Shown here: one piece after another, positions 1-4,892 of the stretch
How the letters are laid out: every line of letters begins with the position of its first letter
Numbering within the stretch: position 1 is the stretch's first letter
Notes under the pieces: model-generated
The model's input: the letters and a program-made list of their open reading frames with translations, nothing else
Told to the model about the DNA's origin: nothing
Database searches by the model: none
Program-made: the position numbers and the translations under genes
Assembly (NCBI GenBank): GCA_022866015.1
Contig: JALHTX010000265.1
Span: 1 to 5,514 of the forward strand
Length of the DNA: 5,514 bases
Origin: Thermoplasmatota archaeon
GTDB lineage: Archaea > Thermoplasmatota > E2 > DHVEG-1
Direction of reading: 5' to 3'

Positions 1-467
1 ATATTATTTAGTTCTAAGTGTTCATCTACTCTAAGTTTTAATGCTTCACCTATTCTGATTCCTGATGTTGCAAGTACCAAAAATAAAGCTTTTTCTCTAG
101 TTTTTCCTGATGTTAATAAAGTCTTTAGTGTTTTTGTTGAAAGTGATATTTCTTCGGATATTGCTCTACCTTTTGTTCTTTGATTGATTATTTTCTTTAT
201 ACTTGGTTTAGGTGTTATGTCGTGTATTGCTAACAATGATTTCCAAGCTTCCATTATACATTGTTTTGATTTTGGTGGAGAATCTTTAATATTTTTTAAT
301 ATTTCAAGTATATCGTTGTTGTATTCTTCAGAATCCTTATTCTTATCAAAATAGATTTCAGGTTTTTTGTTTAATATTTTAAAACATCTGTTCAAGTATG
401 ATTTATAAGTTGTTTGTGAACCTTTGTTGTCTGTAATATCTTGTATCATTTCTTCAAGAGTTTTCAT
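1..467 (-). CDS. Tyrosine recombinase/integrase, N-terminal part (cut by window edge)
   Basis: The minus strand is open from ATG 467-465 to the window edge, giving 155 residues with no stop. Residues 133-142 read ATSGIRIGEA, the first catalytic-arginine motif of tyrosine recombinases (Arg138), followed by LKLRVDE. Residues 1-90 form the region expected for the SAM-like N-terminal core-binding domain; TLLTSGKTREKALFLVL leads into the catalytic domain. The remaining active-site residues (K, HxxR, H/W, Tyr) would lie left of position 1 and cannot be checked. An in-frame ATG five codons upstream (482) sits too close to the GAGGT at 483-487 to be favoured, while 467 has a long 15-base spacing. A TATA box lies at 514-525. 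The family cuts and rejoins DNA through a 3'-phosphotyrosine in integration, excision or inversion. Which site this one uses is not shown. Confidence 0.85.
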   Translation of the reverse strand, partial: MKTLEEMIQDITDNKGSQTTYKSYLNRCFKILNKKPEIYFDKNKDSEEYNNDILEILKNIKDSPPKSKQCIMEAWKSLLAIHDITPKPSIKKIINQRTKGRAISEEISLSTKTLKTLLTSGKTREKALFLVLATSGIRIGEALKLRVDEHLELNN

Positions 468-488
468 ACTATCACAATACATACCTCA

Positions 489-525
489 AACTGCAACTTC
501 AAAACAACAACTGCTTTATAAAACC
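489..525 (-). promoter_or_regulatory. Archaeal promoter of the recombinase gene (TATA box 514-525)
   Basis: On the minus strand GGTTTTATAAAG forms a TATA box with the purine-rich flank expected of a BRE. Exactly 25 bases further on is TTGCAGTT, where transcription would be expected to begin, about 25 bases before ATG 467. The whole 37-base block is matched at 31 of 37 positions by 2438-2474, with identical spacing, in front of an unrelated gene. The match argues for a real promoter; the start site is inferred. Confidence 0.6.
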
Positions 526-560
526 TCAGATAACGAATGTTAATTTTTACAGAGAAAAAA

Positions 561-674
561 TTACAGGTTTGGTGGTATATCCTTATTATCAATAATACAG
601 AACTTGCAATCATTACAAATCCCATCAGGATTATCGGTTTCTTTAGAGACGCAGATTTTACAAATTACGTACAT
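561..674 (-). CDS. 37-aa protein with five cysteines (mini zinc-ribbon)
   Basis: The minus frame from ATG 674 to TAA 561-563 encodes 37 residues beginning MYVICKICVSKET. Cysteines stand at 5, 8, 20, 23 and 26, as CxxC, then CxxCxxC, which is a plausible four-cysteine zinc site. A GGGAG sequence lies 9 bases before the start. The gene starts 36 bases after the 113-aa gene upstream on the same strand, and both proteins begin Mxxx-CxxC, so they probably form an operon of small metal-binding proteins. DNA or RNA binding is a common role for such ribbons but is not shown here. The frame is short, so the call rests on the ordered cysteine pairs, the ribosome site and the position. A hydrophobic plus-strand frame over the same bases (537-743) is taken as its shadow. 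Confidence 0.6.
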   Translation of the reverse strand: MYVICKICVSKETDNPDGICNDCKFCIIDNKDIPPNL

Positions 675-710
675 TATCTTCCGCTCCCAATTTTACATTC
701 CCCTTTGATT

Positions 711-1052
711 CTAAGATTTATCCTTATTCTTGATACGTTTTGAATAACTGTTTTTCATATCTTCCTCTGAAACTTTAATAATATAACTTCCATCACCCTC
801 TTTTTTAATGACTTTATCCCAGGTTTCAAGATCTGCTTTTATCCAATCCTTAATAGTTTTCAAATTTGGTATTTCTTTTATTAATTCATCTTTATGTCTA
901 TTTCTAACCAGGTCTTGTAAATCTTTTGTAGTCCCACTTATTCTATTAATACGCTGATGATCACTACAAAGAGCTTTTTTATATCTATTCATTGAATATT
1001 GAAACTCTTCCATTGAAATGGTCTTTTTACATTCATTGCAATAATATCGCAT
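711..1052 (-). CDS. 113-aa zinc-ribbon protein of unknown function
   Basis: Residues 1-35 carry Cys5-x2-Cys8 and Cys29-x2-His32, with YYCNEC and ALCSDHQ around them, a compact treble-clef or zinc-ribbon arrangement. Residues 40-113 are charged and probably helical (KDLQDLVRNRHKDELIKEI and a Lys-rich tail) with no membrane segment, so the protein is likely cytoplasmic and could bind nucleic acid or a partner protein. I do not recognise a named family. GGTGGGAG lies directly before ATG 1052, and a TATA box lies at 1093-1104, which supports this start. The stop is TAG; the frame would run only five codons further to TAA 693-695 if TAG were read through. The gene leads a probable two-gene operon with the 37-aa CxxC protein. 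Confidence 0.75.
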   Translation of the reverse strand: MRYYCNECKKTISMEEFQYSMNRYKKALCSDHQRINRISGTTKDLQDLVRNRHKDELIKEIPNLKTIKDWIKADLETWDKVIKKEGDGSYIIKVSEEDMKNSYSKRIKNKDKS

Positions 1053-1076
1053 TTGCTCCCACCGGAAATCTACAAT

Positions 1077-1108
1077 TTCATAACATTTTTTTCTTTAAAA
1101 AACTATAC
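1077..1108 (-). promoter_or_regulatory. Promoter block of the 113-aa zinc-ribbon gene (TATA 1093-1104)
   Basis: On the minus strand AGTTTTTTAAAG is a TTTAAA-type archaeal TATA box, about 45 bases before ATG 1052. That predicts a start near 1068 and a leader of roughly 15 bases holding the ribosome site. The 32-base block matches 2901-2932 at 30 of 32 positions, and AACTTAAC follows upstream in both (1116-1123 and 2937-2944). The transcription start is inferred. Confidence 0.6.
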
Positions 1109-1124
1109 ATCTAAAAACTTAACT

Positions 1125-1151
1125 CATGTTTTGTGCTAATCGTTGACATTA
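1125..1151 (+). repeat. 27-bp repeat, copy A (inverted relative to 2950-2976)
   Basis: Read on the plus strand, this sequence matches the minus strand of 2950-2976 at 24 of 27 positions, with a central exact stretch TGCTAATCGTTG. It lies about 20 bases upstream of the TATA box, the usual place for an archaeal activator site. The core has partial dyad symmetry (TTxGCxA...TxGCxAA in copy B), so either orientation might bind the same dimeric protein. It could instead be a recombination site or the copied tail of a beta-helix gene. Confidence 0.6.
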
Positions 1152-1280
1152 TGTTTTTCGATTCTTTAGCCTTTCTTTTTGGTAATTAGGATGAGCCCAA
1201 GTCCACTCTCTGCTCCTTTGTTTTTTCATTTCCCTAAAAACAGGGCATCGCAGAGAAGGAAAACAGACTCTTGAACGATG
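1149..1280 (-). other. Open frame after the TAG of the HTH remnant; possible 26-aa mini-ORF
   Basis: After TAG 1281-1283 the same minus frame stays open for 43 codons to TAA 1149-1151. It contains RVCFPSLRCPVFREMKK and then REWTWAHPNYQKERLKNRK. An internal ATG at 1229-1227 would give 26 residues, without a convincing ribosome site. The residues look protein-like (Cys-x5-Cys, Trp and Pro-rich centre) but I recognise no family. It may be a remnant of a separate gene, a C-terminal extension reached through TAG, or chance. Otherwise the 228-base stretch 1053-1280 holds only the promoter block and the repeat. Confidence 0.25.
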
Positions 1281-1526
1281 CTATGACTCCATCAGAGATT
1301 TTATTTCTTGGATTCTGCAAAGACTCGCAAGAGAGTAAGGCATCGGCATTTTCTCAGCAGTTAGAAGAATGATGAGATTTCTGTAGCGATGCAGAAACTC
1401 TCGACCCTTATCTGTGATGTAAAACATTCTCTTACTCTTAGAATCATCTGGTCTTGGAATGACCTCGACAAGACGGCTGCCGATGAGAAGACTCATGTGG
1501 TCGTTGAAGGTTTTACGTCCACCCAG
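1281..1526 (-). pseudogene. C-terminal part of an HTH_45-type winged-helix regulator
   Basis: The frame reads LGGRKTFNDHMSLLIGSR, then LVEVIPRPDDSKSKRMFYIT, then DKGREFLHRYRNL. This has the order seen in archaeal HTH_45 (PF14947-type) proteins: recognition helix with F-x-x-hydrophobic, 'L-L-hydrophobic-x-x-x-LVE', wing, 'Y-x-IT-x-KG-x-EFL-x-x-Y-x-x-L', then a dimerising helix. The family is usually about 85-100 residues, and some 35-40 residues with helices 1-2 are missing. A TGA at 1527-1529 closes the frame upstream, and I find no matching N-terminus in the other two frames of 1527-1588. ATG 1496 could give a 71-aa product without a complete DNA-binding fold. It is more GC-rich than the genes to its left. 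Calling it a remnant is an inference from the family's normal length. Confidence 0.6.
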
Positions 1527-1588
1527 TCACTGTGAGTTGTTTCGCTTCCGTTTTGATAGTGTCGCGTCGCCTGTTCAGTGCGGTGCTA

Positions 1589-2125
1589 TCATACTCGAAC
1601 AAGATTGAATTCTCCAACCCAGAATGGACCTACCCGTTCCATCCCATCATACTGCGTCTGTACAACGTGTTCTTCAGTCATACCTTTCATAGAATCGGTT
1701 ATAAAAGTCCCTGACCATTGGAAGTAGTCTGTGTTAGTGTCTCCTGTTTTGAAACTAATCTTAACTCCATCAATTTTCCCATCCGTAATCTGGTAGGTGA
1801 AAGGTTCATTCAATTGCCCAACGAGCTCTGGGGGTAAACCATACGTGGAACTCCGCATGGTTAATGTTATAGAGCCAGTAATAGCATTTCCCTTCTGAGT
1901 TAGTTTCAATTCAACATCGTACAAAAACTTATTAGAGATGGAAGTTTCGTTAGGCCATAGTGAAAGACCATGCCCTGAAATCATACTTCTCCACGTGCCT
2001 GTCAAATCCCTAGCTGGAGTAAGTCCTCCCCACATCTGCTGTCCATAAATAAGCAGACCCCCTCCAATACATCCAATCAGAATGAGGGCAGGCAACACTG
2101 TATTCACAAACGTGCTGAACTTCAT
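1589..2125 (-). CDS. Membrane-anchored protein with outer beta-rich domain, unknown function
   Basis: The 178-aa product starts with one hydrophobic segment (about residues 8-27, VNTVLPALILIGCIGGGLLI) that would anchor it with the rest outside the cell. Residues 40-178 begin DLTGTWRS and continue with alternating strands (VELKLTQKGNAITGSITL, FTYQITDGKIDGVKISF, GMTEEHVVQTQ, VGEFNLVRV). The 'GTW' start and 'QxGNxITGSI' pattern recall lipocalin-like barrels that bind small hydrophobic ligands; this is a resemblance, not an assignment. The ATG overlaps the stop of the upstream gene as ATGA (2122-2125), so the two are almost certainly translated together and may act as a pair at the cell surface. 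Base composition is clearly richer in G+C than at 2501-3443. Confidence 0.75.
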   Translation of the reverse strand: MKFSTFVNTVLPALILIGCIGGGLLIYGQQMWGGLTPARDLTGTWRSMISGHGLSLWPNETSISNKFLYDVELKLTQKGNAITGSITLTMRSSTYGLPPELVGQLNEPFTYQITDGKIDGVKISFKTGDTNTDYFQWSGTFITDSMKGMTEEHVVQTQYDGMERVGPFWVGEFNLVRV

Positions 2126-2394
2126 ATTTCACCGTACTCCACGTTGGTGCCAGAGACATCAGTGACCTGCAGTAGGACCCATTCCAATCCGACAAGCCAG
2201 TTACCTGGGGAGAGTGTACCGTTCCCACCGATGGTTACACTATAATTGAACCAGTCTCCAGGATGGACTCCGACGTTTCTTGTTACGTCGCCATGCACTG
2301 TTACTATGTTGCTGAAAATCCAGACGCCTGCTGAAACAGGAGCAACTATTGCAATCAAAGCCAAAGCTACTACAGCCATATTCATTCGTTTCAT
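2122..2394 (-). CDS. Small exported protein with GDWFNYSV motif, possibly truncated
   Basis: The 90-aa product has a signal peptide: Lys/Arg start, hydrophobic core AVVALALIAIVAPV and a likely cleavage after VSA at residue 22. The mature part contains NVGVHPGDWFNYSV and WVLLQVTDVSGTNVEY. The order 'GV-x-x-GDW-x-x-Y-x-V ... V-x-V-x-SGTNV' is what I associate with long archaeal secreted proteins, in which the fold normally continues past this point. The protein may therefore be cut short at YGEI, although the ATGA junction with the next gene looks functional. A strong AAGGAGGA (2404-2411) lies 9 bases before ATG 2394. A TATA box lies at 2463-2474. Function unknown. Confidence 0.7.
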   Translation of the reverse strand: MKRMNMAVVALALIAIVAPVSAGVWIFSNIVTVHGDVTRNVGVHPGDWFNYSVTIGGNGTLSPGNWLVGLEWVLLQVTDVSGTNVEYGEI

Positions 2395-2414
2395 CTTTTT
2401 TTATCCTCCTTCAT
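2391..2414 (-). other. Possible 7-codon leader ORF (MKEDKKR) overlapping the next start
   Basis: ATG 2414 opens MKEDKKR and ends at a TGA that overlaps ATG 2394 as ATGA, the same coupling as at 2122-2125. An AAAGGA and a GGAGG (about 2425-2436) lie upstream. The frame covers the ribosome site of the real gene, so it could tune its translation. It could equally be chance in a purine-rich leader. Confidence 0.2.
2404..2411 (-). promoter_or_regulatory. Strong ribosome binding site of the GDWFNYSV gene
   Basis: AAGGAGGA on the minus strand is a near-complete match to the 16S 3' end and lies 9 bases from ATG 2394. It fixes this start. Confidence 0.75.
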
Positions 2415-2437
2415 TTTTCTTTATTCCTTTCCTCCTT

Positions 2438-2474
2438 AACTGCAATTTAAAAACAAGTATTCCTTTATAAAACC
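2438..2474 (-). promoter_or_regulatory. Promoter of the coupled exported-protein pair (TATA 2463-2474)
   Basis: Minus-strand GGTTTTATAAAG, then TTGCAGTT 25 bases on, matching the recombinase promoter block at 489-525 in 31 of 37 positions with no gaps. A start in TTGCAGTT would give a leader of about 45 bases that carries two purine-rich ribosome-site-like stretches. The intergenic space is 106 bases, so this is the natural promoter for 2394-1589. Confidence 0.6.
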
Positions 2475-2500
2475 AATTCTAACTATCAAAAGATGATCAT

Positions 2501-2878
2501 TCATTTTGTTTTTTCAGTTTCTATTTTTTTATCTTCTACAGATTTTATAATTTTAACCTCATCAGGTATAGAAACTTTCATCATCTTTATGCCTATTCCT
2601 GCTACCCTTCCACCTGCTGCTATTATGAAAAATGCTATTGCTAACCATGTTAACGCATTAAACATTGGAAATAAAGGTGTCATAACATCTCCTAAGTCAG
2701 GTTGTTGATTAGGCTGACTACTTTGATTTGTTTTTTTATTTTCGCTCTGCAGTATTTTAATAGGCACTTCCCCTCCATTAAAAACCATGATAGCTGAAGC
2801 TATGCTATATCCCATTATACAAATTCCAGCAATTAGGAGAGCATAGCCTACGATTTTTTCGTCCTTTATTTTTTTCAT
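2501..2878 (-). CDS. Two-helix membrane protein of unknown function
   Basis: I place the start at ATG 2878, where GGAAGGG lies 6-7 bases upstream, giving 125 residues. The frame also opens at TTG 2893, but that lies about where transcription should begin. Membrane segments span about residues 9-33 (IVGYALLIAGICIMGYSIAS) and 74-98 (LTWLAIAFFIIAAGGRVAGI). Between them is a polar loop rich in Gln, Asn, Ser and Pro (45-62), and the tail after 100 is strongly charged. The 'ALLIAGI' and 'AAGGRVAGIGIKMM' ends resemble a common archaeal family of uncharacterised two-helix proteins; I know no function. It has its own TATA box at 2917-2928 and is followed by another promoter, so it is probably transcribed alone. 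Confidence 0.7.
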   Translation of the reverse strand: MKKIKDEKIVGYALLIAGICIMGYSIASAIMVFNGGEVPIKILQSENKKTNQSSQPNQQPDLGDVMTPLFPMFNALTWLAIAFFIIAAGGRVAGIGIKMMKVSIPDEVKIIKSVEDKKIETEKTK

Positions 2879-2900
2879 TTTTTTCCCTTCCAACTACACT

Positions 2901-2932
2901 TTCATAACCTTTCTTTCTTTAAAAAACTATAC
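2901..2932 (-). promoter_or_regulatory. Promoter block of the two-helix membrane protein (TATA 2917-2928)
   Basis: AGTTTTTTAAAG on the minus strand lies 45 bases before ATG 2878, which predicts a leader of about 15 bases. The block is the twin of 1077-1108 (30 of 32 positions). Confidence 0.6.
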
Positions 2933-2948
2933 GCATAACTTAACCCGT

Positions 2949-3443
2949 TTATTGGCAACGATTAGCAAAAAACATGGCTATATAAGTAAATAATACTATA
3001 ATATTATAGTTGTTTATTTTAATATTTGATATTGCATTTAAGACACTGTTTTTTGTATCTTTTTCTGGTGTTATTTTGTTGTTTTGATAACTGATGGAGT
3101 TGTCTTCTGTTGTTTTTGTCTCAGAAGTATAAAAGTTAGTGTTTGCTATTTCATTATTATATGAATTCCCAGTCGTTATTACATTTCCATCTTTGTTGTT
3201 TGAAATAGAGCAATCCATTATCTGATTATCAGATGACGATGATAGATATATGCCGTTCACTTTGTTATTGTAGATGGCGCAATTGGATATTGTGTTTTTG
3301 TCGTTTGATTCAGCGATTGCATCTATTCCCATATGAGTGTTATTGTATAATTTACAGCCGGTGATTATGTTGTTTGAAGAGTATTGAAGTTCTATACCAT
3401 CACAGTTGTCATGGAATATGCAGTTTGTGATTTCATTGCCAAA
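2949..3443 (-). pseudogene. 3' part of a right-handed beta-helix surface protein
   Basis: The minus frame is open for 164 codons directly after the TAG at 3444-3446 and has no ATG, GTG or TTG until ATG 3332, which lies inside a repeat. Five coils of about 22-25 residues follow the pattern 'N-x-I-x-x-C-x-[IF]-x-x-N-x-x-x-GI-x-L-x-x-S': NEITNCIFHDN, NIITGCKLYNN, NTISNCAIYNN, NQIMDCSISNN, then NEIANTNFY. This is the parallel beta-helix (PbH1/NosD-like) fold, common in archaeal cell-surface proteins. A linker leads to a C-terminal hydrophobic segment YNIIVLFTYIAMFF and a short FANRCQ tail, probably the membrane anchor. The signal peptide and earlier coils are missing, so the gene is cut at about 3444. 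Its AT-rich bases contrast sharply with the gene to its right. Confidence 0.75.
2950..2976 (-). repeat. 27-bp repeat, copy B, inside the end of the beta-helix gene
   Basis: On the minus strand it matches 1125-1151 at 24 of 27 positions. It overlaps the last codons of the beta-helix frame (MFFANRCQ, stop TAA 2949-2951) and sits about 21 bases upstream of the TATA box at 2917-2928, the same distance as copy A from its TATA box but in the opposite orientation. Confidence 0.6.
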
Positions 3444-4505
3444 CTACCGAGTGTCAAACCAATCACTAGAGCCTTCGTCCACCTTGAAGCCACCATAACT
3501 TATTCGGTAAACTACTCTGGTGTAAACCCGCTGGTTGGGGAGAGTAAGCATCAAAGTAACGGTGCGGGTTTCTTCTGGAGGGATGTCCAGAGTTGTCTGA
3601 GCCTGGGCCCAGTTCATATTATTGCCCGCATCAAGGCAGGCATAGGCGGTTACACCCAGCGCTGGTGCCGTACCATCATTATAGATGGTCAATTCTAAGG
3701 GCATGGTACCTGTGAAAGCTGGCGAGTAGTACCGCTCGCAGCCCAAAAGCGGAACCGGAACCAGATCCCAGGTATAGGCTGGGACTTTAAACTCTTCAGG
3801 AATATCACCTATTTCCCACCCGGTGGACGTGGTCTCAACATAGAAATATTTCTTGCCGTTGTGGTTATAGCTGGTCCCGTACGTGTTGCCACTGTCGGCC
3901 ACTCCAATAGCCATGTGTGCTCGTTCTCCACTTTCTCCACTATAGAACAGTAAGATAGCATCATAATTCATGCTGGAAAGCAATTGGGTCAGCAGGATAG
4001 CATGGTCCTCACAGTCTCCGGTGTCATCAACCAGGGTCTCTATTGGATATCTGGGGTATTCCTTACAACCAGTGCTATCAATATCATAGCTATAAGGAAT
4101 AGTCTGCACAAATAAGACAGCCAATTCCACCATTTGGTTATTAGTAAAACCCAGTTTTACTCCTTCGGCACTCAATGCAGAGGCGAGCTTCTGGAAGAAA
4201 ACGTCGTCCAAACTCTGGGTTACATAAACGGAGTACATGGCGTGTTCCCCTGTCCGGGGTCGTGGCTTATCGTGCAGGGTTTGATAAAGCTGCTGGGATA
4301 TCTCGGCTTCCCAATCCCAATCAATCCCGCCATACTTCCAAGTAAACTCGCGCACGATGGCTTCATCAGGTGTAGAAACCAAAGTGGGAACATCTAAAGT
4401 CAGCTTTGGAGTCGGGGTAGGCTTCAACTCTTCACATCCGCCGAGCAATAAAGCCAGGACTACCATAACGCTGATAACCGTTGAGAAAGCCATTCTCTTG
4501 TTCAT
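3444..4505 (-). CDS. Lipoprotein with transglutaminase-like cysteine protease domain
   Basis: The 353-aa product starts with a lipoprotein signal peptide: positive start, hydrophobic residues 10-21, and lipobox LLGGC with Cys24. A TPTPTP linker follows at about 30-33. Residues 105-245 form a transglutaminase-like fold: TLVDDTGDCEDHAILLTQLL gives the nucleophile Cys165, RAHMAIGV gives His197, and YFYVETTSTGW gives an acidic third residue (Glu224). Residues 260-353 are strand-rich (LELTIYNDGTAPALGVTAYA, RTVTLMLTL) and look like a CARDB or Ig-like domain for surface binding. The protein is expected to be anchored outside the cell; the domain family includes peptidases and amide-bond-forming enzymes, and the substrate is unknown. 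GAGGT (4511-4515) lies 5 bases before ATG 4505. It is GC-richer than its left neighbour, and its style fits bacteria (for example Chloroflexota) as well as archaea. Confidence 0.85.
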   Translation of the reverse strand: MNKRMAFSTVISVMVVLALLLGGCEELKPTPTPKLTLDVPTLVSTPDEAIVREFTWKYGGIDWDWEAEISQQLYQTLHDKPRPRTGEHAMYSVYVTQSLDDVFFQKLASALSAEGVKLGFTNNQMVELAVLFVQTIPYSYDIDSTGCKEYPRYPIETLVDDTGDCEDHAILLTQLLSSMNYDAILLFYSGESGERAHMAIGVADSGNTYGTSYNHNGKKYFYVETTSTGWEIGDIPEEFKVPAYTWDLVPVPLLGCERYYSPAFTGTMPLELTIYNDGTAPALGVTAYACLDAGNNMNWAQAQTTLDIPPEETRTVTLMLTLPNQRVYTRVVYRISYGGFKVDEGSSDWFDTR

Positions 4506-4510
4506 CGCTT

Positions 4511-4515
4511 AACCT
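4511..4515 (-). promoter_or_regulatory. Ribosome binding site of the lipoprotein gene
   Basis: GAGGT on the minus strand, 5 bases before ATG 4505, supports this start. A small inverted repeat just upstream (ATAGGG 4526-4531, CCCTAT 4542-4547) could form a hairpin in the leader. Confidence 0.6.
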
Positions 4516-4545
4516 CTTTCGCGATATAGGGATATTGTTGCCCCT

Positions 4546-4556
4546 ATTTATTTAAC
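4546..4556 (-). promoter_or_regulatory. Candidate TATA box for the lipoprotein gene
   Basis: Minus-strand GTTAAATAAAT lies about 47 bases before the ATG, the same distance as the TATA boxes of the other genes here. It lacks their shared flanks. I saw no good bacterial -35/-10 pair: TTGAAC and TATCAT further upstream are only about 15 bases apart. Confidence 0.35.
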
Positions 4557-4628
4557 ATTCCCATTCGTCATTTGAAATGATATTCCAATATTTTATTGTT
4601 CAACCATTATTTTGCCCAGCCAATAAAA

Positions 4629-4666
4629 GGCAAATTATATTAACAACTTTTTGCCATTAATTTGCC
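4629..4666. repeat. 9-bp inverted repeat upstream of the lipoprotein gene
   Basis: GGCAAATTA (4629-4637) and TAATTTGCC (4658-4666) are perfect inverted arms with 20 bases between. They lie about 125-160 bases before the lipoprotein start. Too short in AT-rich DNA to assign a role. Confidence 0.3.
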
Positions 4667-4892
4667 AAAAAAGTCCAATAATCCTCACGACGAATTCCGC
4701 AAAATGTGGAATAAGATGCTGAGATCTACTGTACCAACTGAAAACTGTAGAACATACTGTAGTGATGTGAACAAATATCAAAGCTAATTAGTGACAAGTA
4801 GAATATACAAAAATTAGCTACTATAATCAGTTATAACTGGACACAAACACTGAACTCAACTGATACTGAGCATAGAGCTACCATCAATTTTG

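Larger units (their letters stand above)
4506..4892. other. AT-rich spacer without a supported gene
   Basis: No frame here has a convincing start, ribosome site or recognisable motif. It holds an inverted repeat GGCAAATTA/TAATTTGCC (4629-4637, 4658-4666) near two other TTTGCC copies (4611-4615 area and 4650-4655), a second pair AGCTAATT/AATTAGCT (4782-4789, 4812-4819), and a perfect 12-base palindrome CAGTTATAACTG (4828-4839). Any of these could be an operator, but none can be tied to a gene. Confidence 0.4.

Noticed and set aside
1..467. Integron integrase matching the attC-like site
   Set aside because: The visible part has only general tyrosine recombinase motifs; the region that defines integron integrases lies outside the window.
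537..743. Hydrophobic plus-strand open frame
   Set aside because: It lies opposite the 37-aa cysteine protein and the end of the 113-aa gene, has no ribosome site, and its composition is what their AT-rich complement gives.
2010..2228. 72-codon minus-strand frame overlapping the coupled pair
   Set aside because: It overlaps two better supported frames, has no ribosome site and no recognisable motif.
4134..4397. Plus-strand open frame opposite the lipoprotein
   Set aside because: The lipoprotein has a clear signal peptide and catalytic motifs; the opposite frame has none.
4704..4787. 27-codon plus-strand frame starting MWNKMLRST
   Set aside because: No ribosome site, no recognised motif, and it lies in a spacer with short palindromes; not distinguishable from chance.
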